Shown: positions 1-12,359, numbered from the stretch's first letter. The stretch is 64,000 nt of DNA from Heterocephalus glaber (GCF_000247695.1 NW_004624776.1:11220963-11284962), one strand, 5' to 3'. Notes: generated by a model from the letters alone, not told the origin. Translations and numbers: made by a program.

Positions 1-133
1 CTTTGGCAATATGTTTCTGTGTTTGATCCTGCCAATTGTGGAATGAAACTTCTGAAGCTATGAATCAATATTAGCTCTCTTCCTTAAATCATGAGTGTCA
101 GGTATTATGTCCCAGCAACAGGAAAGTAACTCA
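1..133 (+). mobile_element. 3' end of a MaLR-like LTR, cut by the window edge
   Basis: The stretch ends in TATTATGTCCCAGCAAC followed by GGAAAGTAACTCAG. That is the same ending as the fuller copy at 55575-55945, so I read it as the right end of the same LTR family. The family assignment (ERVL-MaLR, ORR1/MT-like) is from memory of the typical ending. Confidence 0.45.
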
Positions 134-1589
134 GACACGCATCATTATAATTTCTCAAAACCCTAAGACTGAACCTGATGTCAGCTCTGGACTTGGTTGA
201 TAGTGATGTGTCAGTGTGGGTTCATTGACTGTAACGAATGTACCACCATGGACAATGGTTTGGGGCATTTATGCACCAGTTGGGGCAGATTGTACATGGG
301 AACTCTCTGTATGTGCCAGTCTGTTAACCTGAGAATCTAGAACTGCTCTAAAACAGAAATTCTAAAAGATAAAGAGTAGACAGAGCTCAAGCTAAGGGAC
401 ACAGGTGGCCTCTAGAAGCTGGAGAAGGAAAGTAGATTGTTTCCTAGAGCCCTCGAAAGGCACACAGCCTTGTTCATGTCTTTTCTCTTTTTTCCTTTGT
501 AGTGCTGGGGATGAGACCCTAGCATGCTGGGCGTTATGCGGATTAGGCAAGCACTCTGCTTACATCTTGATTTGAGCTCCATGAGGCCCATTTTAGAGTC
601 ACTTCCACAAAGGTGAGGTAATACATTTTTGTTGCTTGAAACCATCAAGTCTGCGGTAATTTTTTATAGCAGCCATAAAAAGGACTATTTAGGAGTATTT
701 TCATAAATGCTCCATAGTTATGTGCAATGGAGTTGGGTGCAGACCACACAGGTAGCTTCCATACTGAAGTATTCCATGCTTTGTGATGTTTCTAGAAATC
801 TAAAATTATGTTTAAATAAGTGTTTTTAAAAGAGTCTGAGACTTGCCAAAAATGAGCAATCAAGGCTACTTGTGCCCTGGACCCCAAGCATTAGGCCCTG
901 GAGTCTTTCTCTTCCTAGTCTCCATAGCTTCTCCTCATAAAGAGGGATCCAGACAAGCCCAAGAGAAAGACCACAACCATGTCCTGAAGGGCCTGTCCAG
1001 GGAAAAACTGAAGCAAAGGATGATGTGCTAGTTCAAAGAAGAGGCAGTTCCTTTGTTGCAGTGAACTGCAAGCCCCTTGAAAGAGAGAAACTGAGCAACT
1101 ACCCAAAGATTTAGAGGCAGAGTAATAGCAAAGTACTGTGGAGTGTGCTGAGCAATTGGAAAATGCTAAATAAATGCTTATTATGGAAAATAAACACGCT
1201 GGGCCACCTCTCTATTGTGGGACTCAGTAAATGCAGAGTTAAAAACAAAACACCACTACTTTTTGTAATGTGTACCTATTCCTTGGCCTGAGAAAAACAG
1301 AGTCTTAATAATCCGGATCCTTCTTTTCTTTAGGTTATAGTATGAATATTAGGAAATGCAGCTTTACAGGAAAAGAGATTTGTTAAATGTTCAGTCATTT
1401 GGATTACCCTGCTGCTCCTTCCCTTTGTGAGGACTCTGCGTCACCCAGATGTTGGGGCCAGATGAAATGTCTCCTCTCAGTCTTCACTTTGACCCCTCCT
1501 AACAGAAAGACTGGACTCCCCTCACTAGCTGCTACCCACCAGCCTGCCCCAAACCCCACTGCTCACCTTTTTGTGCCTGCCTGCCTTGT
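134..1589. other. No gene recognised; degenerate SINE near 490-580
   Basis: Both strands carry only short open frames with no family resemblance. A worn minus-strand ID-like SINE can be made out at about 490-580 (GTGCTGGGGATGAGACC). The rest shows no repeat I can name. Confidence 0.4.
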
Positions 1590-1915
1590 GAACTAGGCCC
1601 TGCACATCCACATTCACAAGTTCTGCAACCTCAGGCTCAACCAACCCCAGATCCACAACACTAGAAAAAGATTGTGTCTGGACTGAACAAGAATAGATTT
1701 TTTTTCTTGTCATTCCCTGAACAATACAGTATAACAACTATTTGTATAGCACTTACATTGTATTAAGCATAACTATTTACATAGCATTGACATTGTGTAA
1801 GTCATCTAGAGATGATTTAGCATCCACAGGAGGCTATGTAGAGGTTCTGTGCAAATACTACTTCATTTTGTATGAGGGAATTGAGCATATGCAGATCTGA
1901 TATCCACAGGAGCCC
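1590..1915 (+). mobile_element. Tigger-like (pogo-type) DNA transposon relic
   Basis: The stretch with AACAATACAGTATAACAACT, then GTCATCTAGAGATGATTTA and finally TATCCACAGGAGCCCT follows the layout I recall for mammalian Tigger-derived non-autonomous elements. There is no coding capacity. The subfamily is not assigned. Confidence 0.5.
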
Positions 1916-2039
1916 TAGAAGCAGATGGGGGATGATTATATTCTGTGATTATCTAACTTCATTTCTTTGTCAAACTTCAGGTTCCTAAGGGGCAACTTTT
2001 TATTTGCACACCCAGTAGAAAGGTTGGCTTAAGGCTGGC

Positions 2040-2215
2040 CAAGATTGATCGTCAACTGAGTGACCGGGGGAAAGTCTTTTAGCTGCTGCATGTCCCAATT
2101 TGCATATCTGTAACATGGGGATAATGATAGTACAGACCTTACAGGATTATTGTGGTGCATTTACAAGAAACTCTTTAGAACTTGTCTGGCACATGTCTTA
2201 TGCTCAGTACACTTT
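2040..2215 (+). mobile_element. MIR SINE fragment
   Basis: A typical MIR run: a worn core, then CATATCTGTAACATGGGGATAATGATAGTACAGACC, given here only as the pattern 'CTGTAA-ATGGGGATAAT'. It continues into CTTGTCTGGCACATG, as in the MIR 3' region. Confidence 0.5.
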
Positions 2216-3033
2216 ACAAATCATTATTCTTGGGCAGACTGGATTTACTCTATCAAGATCTCTGAGAGCAGGGGCCAGGAGTCTATTTTAAACAAGTATT
2301 CCCGAAGGATCCTGCCACACCCTGGCTTCTGGGGACAGTAAATGCAATCCAAACACCTTATTTTATGAATCATTTACCCAAATTCATAAAGAGCTTGCAT
2401 AATCTACTGCCTAATCTATCATTAATCATGGCAGGCTTCAACAAGTGCAAGTAACACTGTTTGATTTTTACATGTTTTCCGCACCCAGGAGACAAAAGGC
2501 ATCAGAACAGAGAAGCCACTGGGAGGACATGGGGCAGTGCTTCCATTTGGAAGCAAAATTTCACTTCCTTCCACAGCCAGACTTAAAGGAAAAGCTTCCT
2601 TTCTCGTTCTCATCCCCTTCAAACCCATAAAACAGGGAACTCTGTTTTGATGTTTCTTCTTTATGTAAATAATAATAGAAGAATTTTTAGTGAGACACGG
2701 GCTGCCCGGCTAAAGACTACCACATACTATGGGATGTGGGCAGATAAGATGTGGTCAACTTCAGGGCCAGAGCCTGAAAAGAAAGAAGCCTTCCCTCTCT
2801 GCCCTTTCCAACCCCCTTTTTGCCCGCTGGAATATGGACCGGGCTGAGAGCCACTTAGACTGTGGGAAGGACAGTGATGCCTTGGAAAGGCAGGGGACTG
2901 AGAAGTGGCTCCAGACCTACAAGGCCCAGCCTGCACTGCACAGGGGGAGAGAGACACTTGTCCCATATTTAAGTCATTTGGAGTTCATATCACCTAAATT
3001 CCCCTACTAATTCAGAATTCAAGAATTGAATAC

Positions 3034-3182
3034 AGCTGGGTGTGGTGGCACACACCTATAGTCCCAGTACTCAGGAGGCCGAGGCAGGATTGCCTTGAGT
3101 TCGAGGCCAACCTGGGCTTGCTTTATAGTGAGTTCAAAACTAGCCTAAATTCCAAACATAACAAGACCCTGTCTCAAAACAA
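3034..3182 (+). mobile_element. B1-like (7SL-derived) SINE
   Basis: It opens GCTGGGTGTGGTGGCACACA, has the TAGTCCCAGTACTCAGGAGG block and GAGTTCGAGGCCAACCTGGG, and ends GACCCTGTCTCAAAAC. This is a full-length 7SL-type SINE with a second, partly repeated right half, as seen in other copies in the window. Confidence 0.85.
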
Positions 3183-3284
3183 AGGATCTAATACAGTATC
3201 CTCCCTCCTGCTGTGGGTGGTCCAGGCCAGGCAGTGGTTTTGGATTTAGACTTTGGGCTTGAATTCATGCACTGTCATATACTA

Positions 3285-3660
3285 TTAATATGCTAAGGCT
3301 ACGGTAACAGAGTATCACAGGCTGAATGGCTTAAAGAGCAAAAATTCACTGTTGGTTCAGGAGCTGGGAAGTTCCGGGTCAGAGGGTGCCAGGATGGGTC
3401 CAGTCCGGGCACTTCCCTTCACTCCTGGTAGCACCTTGGACACAGCACTCCATCTCCACCCTTGTCCTCATGTGGCATTTCTCCTGTCTCCCCCCTGTCT
3501 CTGGGTCTAATGCTCCCTTTTATGAGGACATCATGCACATTGGTAAGAGCCCACTATCCTGACTTCATTTTAATTTGACTTCCTCTATAAAGACCCTACC
3601 TCCATACAAGGTCATATTCTGAGGTACTGAAAGTTAACACAATTCAACCCATCACATTAA
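3285..3660 (-). mobile_element. MaLR-like LTR, reverse orientation
   Basis: TGCTAAGGCTACGGTAACAG at the left and CAATTCAACCCATCACATTA at the right match the reverse complement of the MaLR-type LTR pattern (ending in 'catagtaacagcaaac'-like sequence). No coding content. Confidence 0.45.
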
Positions 3661-4154
3661 CTCTCTTTACCCACAGATTTGGGGTATAACTTCATGTCTT
3701 AGAACTTCAGTTACCCCAATGGAAGTCCCTAGGACACATTGCAATTGTCATGTTTCTATTTGAAGGCAGGAGACCCTTCCTACCAGCCAACCATCACTAA
3801 ATATATGCAGTAGTCTTTGCCATTTTTTTCAGGCTACTTTCAGCCCCTTCCAGCATTTGCACTCAGCCCTTGCCTCGAGAGACCTGTGGCCCCTCTGCCA
3901 TAGAGATGTGGGACAGCCAGACTCCCGCTTTCTCAGCCTCCTGCATAGCTACACAGCCCAACCGACCACTGCCAACGCTCAGTGGGTCTGGGAGTTCAGA
4001 AAACTCTTCTTGATTAAAGCAGTCTATTCTACTGCTTGCAAGTGACAGCCTTGATGGGTACAACATGCAAAATGCAAGGCAAGTGGTTGGGTGGGAGAGT
4101 GAAGCAGCTTCCAGGTGCCCTACCAGGATGTAGACAGCAGGAAAATCAGCACAG

Positions 4155-4345
4155 AAGAATACAGTGTAATGGCTTTCATTTCAGAAAGATTCAGATTCGA
4201 ATCTCAGCTAATGCCACTTACCAGCTAAGAGACTCTGAGGAAGTTAATTAACCTCTCTGATCATCCTTTTCCTCATCTGCCAAGTGATAACAGTAAGCTA
4301 CTTAATAGTGATTGGGAAGATTAAATAATAATACACCTAAAACTC
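4155..4345 (+). mobile_element. MIR SINE
   Basis: A good MIR match: GATTCGAATCTCAGCTAATG, then CCACTTACCAGCTAAGAGAC, then TTAACCTCTCTGATCATCC and CCTCATCTGCCAAGTGATAA. This is ancient mammalian SINE sequence. Confidence 0.75.
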
Positions 4346-4815
4346 AGTGATGATAGAGGTGATGATTCATGTTAGGTGTCAACATGACTGGGTCACCTGG
4401 ACACTTAGGGAAACATTGCTTTGGGTTTGTCTATAGGTGAGTCTTGGATGACATCAATATTTGAATCAGTAGACCTGGTAAATCAAATTGCCCACCTGAA
4501 TGTGAGTAGGCTTCCTCCAATCACGTGAAAGCCTGGATAGAACAAAAAAGTTGACCTCCCTCAAGTAAGAGGGAATTCTGCTGGCAGAAAGCCTTAGATT
4601 CCAAATATTCTATCAGCTGTCCTGGGTCCCTAGGTCGCTGACTGCGGAGTTTAAGACTTATCAGCCTGCAGAATCGCATGAGCCAGTTCCTTGTAACAAA
4701 TCCATGTCTGTATCGCTATTTTGGATGAACATTGCTATGGGTCTGGGTTTAGGTCTAAGAAAAGGTTCAGCTAGCTCCTGTCCGTTCTTTTTCTCTGGAG
4801 AACTCTAACACAATA
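4346..4815 (+). mobile_element. Ancient LTR- or DNA-type interspersed repeat
   Basis: GTGTCAACATGACTGGGTCA at the left, GAATCAGTAGACCTGGTAAA, then TGGATAGAACAAAAAAGTTG, and CTCTGGAGAACTCTAACACA at the right together form a repeat common across placental genomes. I recognise the pattern but cannot recall the exact family, so I leave it unnamed. Confidence 0.5.
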
Positions 4816-5061
4816 ATACAATAATGTATTATTGTATTAATAATAACAATAATGCGTGCTCAGTAGCCATGGTAGCAAATTGTTACTAGTTCTATTGTTA
4901 TGCTACAAATGATGTGACCAGCACACAGGCCCCAGCCAAAACCTCTCAAACACAATAGCGGCCTCCTCTTATTTTCCTGAAGTCTGGGAAAATTCATTGA
5001 CCTTTCTTTTAGAACCCTGAACCTGTTGCTCTTGCCTCTCCCTGCATGTATACGCACATGT

Positions 5062-5063
5062 GT

Positions 5064-5090
<27 letters not shown>
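5062..5090. repeat. (CA)n microsatellite
   Basis: Uninterrupted CA dinucleotides followed by CGTGCGTGCACATGC. Overlapping open frames on both strands here come from the repeat and are not genes. Confidence 0.95.
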
Positions 5091-5094
<4 letters not shown>

Positions 5095-5614
5095 TGCACA
5101 TGCACTTCCTAGAGACAATCTGGGCCATATTGTGTGAAACAGGGTATGTTTGCAGATCCCAGAAGTGCCCTGTGCATTTCTACCTCTGGCCTCTTTACTC
5201 CACAGCCCCCAGGAGTCATTCTCCTCCTTCCTTGAAGTCTCCTGGGAAAAGAAAGCACGTGTATCAGGGGCTGTGTCTTGGGACATTGGTCAATGGAAAG
5301 TCTGCAGAGAGAAAGAGCAAGCGGGAGATGTCCCTGGGACCGGCTGGCTTACTGCCCACCTCAGACATCTACCCACTGCCTCTGCCGGGGGATGGCTTTC
5401 AAAGTGGTCACTCAGCTGCCTGGGTACAGAGGACGCAGCTCTGCCAGACAATCCTGGGAGCAGCTCAGTGCAGTCAACATACCCAGCACCCAGCCTCATA
5501 ATTCCCTACTTCTACCCATCGAGGCTTTTGTGTCCCTTCCAGCCTGGCTCCTTGCTCCTAACCCTGCCCCACCCCAGGTACGGGAATCCTGAGATGGGCT
5601 GTAGGCTGGCAACA

Positions 5615-5775
5615 AAACCCAAGAGATTAGGCTCCCGAGCCCACCAGGGAGCTTGTTAAAACAGATCCATCCCCCATGGCTAAACACAGCAATAAGATCC
5701 CTGGGATTGGACCCCAGAACTGCCTTTTTAACAAGCTCCTCAAATATGCTGGCATGCACAAAGGCCTGGCCAGAG
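5615..5775. mobile_element. MER5-like hAT relic (weak)
   Basis: GGGAGCTTGTTAAAACAGAT and TTTTTAACAAGCTCCTCAAA are spaced as in MER5-type non-autonomous hAT elements. The match is worn. Confidence 0.35.
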
Positions 5776-5809
5776 GAAACAACCCCGAGCTGAAAAAAAT
5801 TTCTGTTCT

Positions 5810-5940
5810 TGCCTGAGCCAGATCTCCGGGTTTCTTGGTGTCTGTGATGTTAGGTCATTGCTTGCCCTCTATGATCCTATTTCCTCATCTGAAATATGGG
5901 AATGATAATGGACTAATGAGAAAATTTAAATGCTTGTTTG
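5810..5940 (+). mobile_element. Probable MIR fragment
   Basis: Contains ATTTCCTCATCTGAAATATG and GGAATGATAATGGACTAATG, the end of a typical MIR core. The left half is too worn to place. Confidence 0.35.
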
Positions 5941-6125
5941 CTAGACGGAGTATGGTGGTGGTTATTCCCAGTACTCAGGAGACTGAGGCAGGAGTTTCAC
6001 CCAGAGTTTGAGACCAACCTGGGCTACATAGTGAGTTCGAGACCAGTCTGAACTACATAGTGAGATCTTCTCTCAAGAACAAAATAAAGCCAGGTGTGGT
6101 GGCCCATGCCTGTAATCCCAACACT
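5941..6125 (+). mobile_element. B1-like SINE plus the start of a second copy
   Basis: The pattern GGAGTATGGTGGTGGTTATT then CCCAGTACTCAGGAGACTGA then GACCAACCTGGGCTACATAG marks one SINE. A second begins at about 6089 (GCCAGGTGTGGTGGCCCATG) and is cut after CCCAACACTCAA, where the next LTR starts. Confidence 0.75.
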
Positions 6126-6450
6126 CAACTGTGGTATTCTGAAGGTGGGACCTTTGGTAGGTAATTAAGGTTAAATGCCGCCACAAGGGCGGGGCCCTAG
6201 TCTAATGGGACTATGGCTTTGTAAGAGGAGAGACCTGAGTAAGAGTGCTCAGTCTTTCTTGGCATGTGATGCCCAGTGCCACCTCAGGACTCTACAGAGT
6301 CCCCAGCAAGAAGGAGCTCATTCTATTTAGCTGCCTGATCTTGAACTGTCCAGCTTTCAAAATCATGAACTGAATAAAACTCTTTTCCTTATAAATTACT
6401 CAACCAGTGGCATTCAGTCATAGTAACAGAAAATAGACTAGGACAGTGAT
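6126..6450 (+). mobile_element. MaLR-like LTR
   Basis: GAAGGTGGGACCTTTGGTAG then GTAATTAAGGTTAAATGCCG at the left, ATGAACTGAATAAAACTCTT and a CAGTCATAGTAACAGAAAAT end at the right. This is the layout of an ERVL-MaLR-type solo LTR, with its poly(A) signal near the right end. Confidence 0.5.
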
Positions 6451-6762
6451 GAGTACATCATTATTAGGTGTTATTGAGCACTAACTTCTCCCCTCCAAGC
6501 CGTCTTTTGCCCAGATATAAAATGTGGACCATCACATCTTTCTGTGGGAGTACTGTATCTTCTAGACTATGCAAGCAAGCACAAGAAGCACTCTTCCCCA
6601 AACAGCTGTATCATGTAACCATGTGCCTTTAAAAAAAAATACACTGCAACTTCCTGAACACCTTATACGGGTCAGGTTCTACCAACAATTCTGCCTGATG
6701 AGCAATATCATCCCCAAATTAAAATAAGGAAACTTGTTCAAGGTCACAGGTCCATGAATGGC

Positions 6763-6872
6763 AAAATTGGGATTTGAAGGGCTGGAGATATAGCTCAGTG
6801 TTTCCGGCGTCTGCTGCACAAGCTCAAGGTCCCGAGTTTGATCCCCAGTACCAAAAAAAATTGGGATTTGAA
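6763..6872 (+). mobile_element. ID-like tRNA-derived SINE with 16-bp target duplication
   Basis: The SINE body (about 6779-6856) has a pol III A box (TATAGCTCAGTG) and B box (GAGTTTGATCC). It is flanked by perfect copies of AAAATTGGGATTTGAA at 6763-6778 and 6857-6872, so L1-type target-primed insertion is clear. Confidence 0.9.
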
Positions 6873-7079
6873 CTCAGACCTCACTCAGGAACCCACCTAT
6901 CCCCCCTCCACAATGCTTGTTAAAAACCATCTGTTCATCCGTAAGAGCTCCTAAAATGCCCATTTTTCTAGAATTGTAAGTTCACATTAGTATCTCTAGG
7001 CAAAATCTGGTTATAGGCTAAATCCTTACAATTGAAAATACTCTTCTAATTTAAGTAGAAAATGTCCATAAGAAATGGT

Positions 7080-8229
7080 AGTTTATGTTTTAATTCTTCA
7101 CTGAGCACAGGCCTCCAAGAAAATAATGCTATACAATTTGTAAAGTAGGAACGTCCTTTGTAAAGATAATTACATATTTGGGGGGATTCCTCTTACTCCC
7201 CATTCAGCTCTCTGTAACTCCTATCTCCACAGGTGTTTTCAACACCCTCAAATAGAGTCAAGGTCTTACATCACAACTCACCCCACAAAGTCTGCACCTT
7301 CAGGGCTGTGTACCCTGAACTCCAAGCACTGAGTTCCTGGGAAGGCAGGCTGTCTTGACATAGCAACATTCAGCACAGGGTTTTACATGAAACAGGCACT
7401 CAATAAATATGATACAGGTACTCAATAAATATAATTTGATCATGCAAATCATGATTGATAGGGGAGAAATTGAAGGTGTTACTGATTCCTTGGGTTCTCG
7501 TGTTATCAAAAGAATCAGACAAAAGCACCCTGGCCCACAGCTGACCCAGAGGATTCAGGAAGTGAGTATCCCACTTCTAGTCCCTGGCTTCTCCACAGCA
7601 CAGGGCAAAAGGGTTGACAATCAACAGACAGACCTGATTGAAGAAGGGACCAACACCCAGGAGGAAAGTCTAGTTATAGGACTGAAGCAATACCCTTGCA
7701 GAGGCTGGGTGAGAGACAGTCTTGGGAGACAGGCTTGGAGACAGTGAGGCTAAATGGGCACCTCCTGGGCTCCCCTGGGTTGGGGCCTGTATTCTGTTGT
7801 GGGAGATCAGGTTCAGTGGGAGTAATCATCAGAGAGGGTGGTCCTGAAGAAGAAGGCATTGAATCTGGTGTTATGTTTCATCTCTGGCACTCCTGCCAAT
7901 ATCCACCAGAAATCAGTGCTCTGAATTACTATAGGTAAATACAAGGGGAGCCTAATTGCCTTCACTAAAATCAGAGTCCTCTTTGTTTTGGTGAAAGGCT
8001 GTGCTTGCGTGGTTCCTAGGGTTTGTCACTATCTAGTTGACATTTTATGCCCCTGTTGTTACTGAATTTACTACCATAGACAAGGTAACACAGTGGTGGA
8101 TGGCAATTAATTTTCTCTCTATGCTAATACCTGGATTGCCTGGAGGTCATAAACAAGACTGTGACTCGTTCCTGAAGAATGGGGCACTGGGCCAAAGAAT
8201 TTCCAAACCCTAGCACAAAAAACCAGAAA
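7080..8229. other. No gene recognised; L2-like tail near 7385-7440
   Basis: Two close repeats of ACTCAATAAATAT at about 7398-7432 look like an L2 3' tail. The open frame at 7409-7747 (112 codons) has no family resemblance and no splice or promoter context. Confidence 0.4.
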
Positions 8230-9885
8230 CATGAAAAGACAAGGTAAAAAAAATGCCTCCAAAAACCTGCAACACCCTCAAAATCAGTACAAGGGGCAAC
8301 GAGGGGGAGGAAATTATAAGCTACACAGCAGATAGGTCTGAAAGGAAACCAATGGAGGTAAAACAGTTCTGCAAGGTGCTTGGTAAATTTAGAGAAAATA
8401 AAACTAATCACATAATGATCATAATGAAACAAATATCAGCAAATCTAGAAAAGACACTAATAAACAGCTAGTAGAGCTAAAGAAAGAGATGCAAAACATG
8501 AACTTCCAGCATAGAAAAGAATGGGAGCAGAAAAATTTCCAGACATAGAAAAAGAATTTAACATACAGATAAGTGAAACATATAGAACCCTGGATAGCCA
8601 CAGTCAGAAAAAAACCACTCCACATCCCATGATAATTAAAATACCAGAAATATAGCACAAGAACAAAATCTTGAAGCAACAAAAAATCTTAGAGAAAAGC
8701 AACAAATCATGTAGAAAGGAAAGCCTGTCAGAATTACAACAAATTTCTCAACACAAACCTTAAAGGCAAGGAGAGCAAGGAATGAAGAGTTGGAAGCTCT
8801 TAAAGAAAACAACTTCCAACCCAGAATGTTATATCCTGAAAAATATCTTTCACTGATTGAGAAATAAGATATTTTCATGATAAAGAAAACCTAAAGAAAT
8901 TTATGACCATCAAACCAACACTCAAAAAAAATTCTCAAAGGTATCCTAGAAGGATACAATGCTAAGAACGCCAAAAGGTCCAATCAAATGAAGGCATCAC
9001 ATAGGGCTAGTAATTAAGTAAAAGGGAAAGAAGCAAAACAGCAGCAGAAAGTTAATACTATAATAGGAATAAATAAAGAACGAGAAACTAGAGACATTTA
9101 TAGCTAAATGAATGCATATCGAGGCCATACTCTTAAGTGAAATAAATAGGACACACGTGTAAATACTGAACAGTTTCTCCAGTGTGAGAAACTGAAAGTG
9201 TAAATAAGGACTAAATGATTAAACTGAATAACTGATAATTTGAAATAGGAAAAGGTCCAAAGGTGTAGGGGTGGAGGGAGGGGAAGGAGAAAGGGAAGAA
9301 GGGAAAGGAAAAATTATGAGAAAAAAAAATGGAAACAAAATCTATGTAAATAGGGAAGGGTGGAGGGGGTGAAGGGCACACAGGTAATGGGAAAAAAAAT
9401 AACTAAGATACATCATGTTCAGGTACAAGCACCCAATGATAAATGTAAACATATTGTATACCTAATATGTACTAATAAAAGAATAAAAAAAATTAGGAAT
9501 AAGTCAGTACCTATCAATTATAACTATAATGTAAATGGACTTAACTCACTAATCAAAAGACACAGATTAGCAAAAATGGACCAAGAAATAAAACCCAATG
9601 GTATGCTGTATACAAGAAATACATTTAACACAAAAAGAAATTCATAGACTAAAAATCAAAGGATGGAAAACAATATTCCATGCAATGGGAATCTGAAAAT
9701 AAACAGGAGTAATTATCCAATTTTCAGACAAAGTGGATTTCAAGCTAAAGCTGATCAAAAGAGGCAAAGAAGGACATTATGTAATGGTTAACAGAACCAT
9801 TCAAAAGAAAGAGATAACAATTACAAACATACATGCACCAAATCACAGTGCACCCAGTTTCAGACAGAAGCACCTTGGCACAGGA
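8230..9885 (+). mobile_element. Old L1 fragment (ORF1 end to ORF2 start), broken
   Basis: About 8450-9060 follows the L1 ORF1 carboxy-terminal half: a lysine-rich run, then the stretch around CCAACCCAGAATGTTATATC. About 9503-9885 follows the ORF2 amino-terminal endonuclease region, including AATGTAAATGGACTTAACTC and AAGAGGCAAAGAAGGACATT. Many stops and frameshifts are present. The element is split by a younger L1 tail at 9073-9493 and stops abruptly at about 9885. Confidence 0.75.
9064..9502 (+). mobile_element. 5'-truncated L1 3' end nested in the older L1
   Basis: The inserted part (about 9073-9493) is homologous to the L1 tails at 29640-30062, 43054-43307 and 58715-59277: a purine-rich GGGAAGGGTGGAGGGGGTGA block, then ATTGTATACCTAATATGTAC and an A-rich end. 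TAGGAATAA flanks it at 9064-9072 and 9494-9502. Confidence 0.85.
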
Positions 9886-10830
9886 ACCAGGCTTGTAGTG
9901 TTTTGTTTTGTTTTTTCTCAGGGTTGTAGTTTTATGCTCAGGCACAAAGGTGTAGGGAGGTAGCACATGGAACACAGAAATCCCAAGCTGAGCCAAACAA
10001 AGGAAAAAGGTGTGCAGCTTTTAAGGCATCTAGGGGTAGGCAGGGCCTTGATCTCTGCATGTCACCTCATGTACAGATTGAGTTTTAGCTGTGCCTGCTC
10101 TCTTCCTTACGATGTCTCTTCACCATCTTAAGACTACACCTCAGAGTGTGATTTTTACTATGTCAGTAAAAGAGAAGTAAACAGAGATTATTTTCGTGAC
10201 TATTCTATAAATATGCTCTTCTCTTACCACCTGGAATTTGTTCCTTATCATCTGGGAAAGATCTTAACTGGGTTTTGGAGAAGGGCAGATCTGCTCTGCT
10301 TCACAGGGTTTGATTTTAACGATCTTAGGGTTTTGTTTGTTGTTTGTTCAGCTTTGGCTTTTTGGTATCTCCGCCGACTCGCAGAGTCTTTGCAGGCTGA
10401 GTTGACGTCTCACGCTCCTATCTCCTACTATGTTATCTGAATTTCATAGCCTTGAAGACTGGCCCACTTTGTAACTCCTAATTCCCTCGTATGTTTGTTA
10501 ATCTCATAAGTCTGAGGGATAGGTTAACTATCTCAAAAGCATGCATTTTGTTTAAGTAGCCCTTCTCTGGAGAACGTTTACTTTCCAGCTAAAGAAGAGA
10601 AAAGTACCTGCCTCAGACAGTTTTATGGAAAGAAACCAGAATATTGATATATACACCTGTACTCATTAATGATCCAAAAATAAGTTTAGAGACTGTTTAT
10701 CTAATGGTTCAGTTTAGGAAATATTTTTGAGGATCTGCTGTGTATTTGACAGTCCAACAGGTGGAGCCAAAGATGAATGCTGATCCATCCCAACTGGAGC
10801 TGGTTTTCTGTTGGTTTTCTGTTGGGACAG
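9886..10830. other. Unassigned stretch, possibly an LTR
   Basis: No gene is seen. The old L1 ends sharply at about 9885, and the following 700 bases are of a different, more T-rich composition (TTTTGTTTTGTTTTTTCTCA). An unnamed LTR or other insertion is likely, but I cannot name it. Confidence 0.3.
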
Positions 10831-10947
10831 AAGTACAATGGATTGGGTTGGGGATTTAGCTCAGTGGCGCTGCCACCTGCCTTGCAAGTGCAACGTTCAA
10901 TCCCCGGTACCAAAACAAAAAAAAGAAGAAGAAGAAGTACAATGGAT
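10831..10947 (+). mobile_element. Young ID-like SINE with 13-bp target duplication
   Basis: The body runs GGGGATTTAGCTCAGTGG, then GCTGCCACCTGCCTTGCAAG, then TTCAATCCCCGGTACC and an A/GAA tail. AAGTACAATGGAT is duplicated exactly at 10831-10843 and 10935-10947. Intact A and B boxes suggest a recent source. Confidence 0.95.
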
Positions 10948-11367
10948 GATCAAAATGTTTAAAATTTTTAAATGTATTGCAATAAAAGATCTATTGCCAT
11001 TAATCCTCCTCAAAATACCCCCCCTTGCTTTAATCACACTTATTCCATCATTCTTACTACTTTCTGAAGCATTTCTGAAAGCCCTTTTTTGTATCTTTAT
11101 GTGGTTTGATCAAAAATATGGTGAATGCTGCCAATGAGTGCCAGTAGGCTTGTAAAAACATTATGATGTCTCTTCGTCCACCTTATTCACTGGATCTAGC
11201 ATGATGTGAATTCTGGCTCTTCCCCTAAGTCAAAATGACCATGAAAGGTAAATATTTTGAATTGTTTCAGGACTTGGAGACAGCCATGGCAGTGCTACTA
11301 TAAAGACATAAAAGAGGATTTCCAGAACTGCTTTGGAAAGTGGCAAGAACAATGGGGTAAGTGTATC

Positions 11368-11505
11368 AGAAGTGAAGGGAAGGGCTGGGGATTTAGCTCA
11401 GTGGTTTCACCCCTGCTTTGCAAGCACAAGGACCCCAGTTCAATCCCTGGTACCAAAAACAAAAGAGTACATTAAAAAAAAAAAAAAAAAAGAAGTGAAG
11501 GGAAG
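11368..11505 (+). mobile_element. Young ID-like SINE with 15-bp target duplication
   Basis: The body begins GGCTGGGGATTTAGCTCAGT and ends CAATCCCTGGTACC with an A-rich tail of about 38 bases. AGAAGTGAAGGGAAG is duplicated exactly at 11368-11382 and 11491-11505. Confidence 0.95.
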
Positions 11506-12359
11506 TATTTTGAGGAGGATTAATGGTGATATGTCTTTTACTGCAATACATTTTTAAAATATTTAACCCTTAACCACATTTTTTTATTTCCTGTTTGAGG
11601 GCATCCTGACGTGAGCGGTCTGTATAATTCCGTCTAGAATAGCTGAATCCCTACTCTTCTCTGCTGAGAACCATTCCCCTATGGCAGCCAAATCATTATC
11701 CCTTACATAGATGAATTTTTCCTAGAGCTCTAGCTAAATTCCTGTTTAGAAAAAAATCGTTTTTTCCTTTATCTCATCTTTCAAAATAGCTTGAGACTAA
11801 TTTTAACAGTCTTCCAAAATATTCCACCTTTTAGAAAGAGATCAAGTGGTAAGAACAGCTTATTCATTAGGCAAAACATCATTGAATGTGAGTTTGAATT
11901 TGTAACTTTGCGTAATAGGAATTTAAAATTGCAACATATACTTGTAGCAAGAGAGCTATTTGAGCCCAAAGTTAATAGTTAAATAGTCATCTTGTCTTTC
12001 CTACTTGCTGTATTGTTTACCCCAGCCTTCCACAGATGTTTATTTAATTCATTTCTCTAAGTAGATATTAATAAACTTCGAACTTCTGTTTGTCTTTCAC
12101 TTCAACACAAGCAAAATGAATTTATTTTCTTCTGTTATAATTGATTCATTTTTCCATTATTCCAGCTTGCTTTCCATGAGTTGCATGTGAAGTACACAAT
12201 GTTAGCAGGATGTACAATTTAGCCATTTGGATTTCATCCATTTCTCTAGGACTACACTGTTTGCAACATTAATTAAATCATTCTGCAGAGTTTTAGGACA
12301 GAATCAACAACTGAGCTTTAACCAGAGGAGGATGAGTGATGGACAGAGATTTCTCAAAG
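11506..12359. other. No feature recognised
   Basis: AT-rich DNA with only short chance reading frames. I see no repeat or gene signature. Confidence 0.4.

Noticed and set aside
5046..5659. 151- and 169-codon open frames
   Set aside because: They start in or next to a CA microsatellite and overlap in several frames. No domain, no splice or promoter signals.
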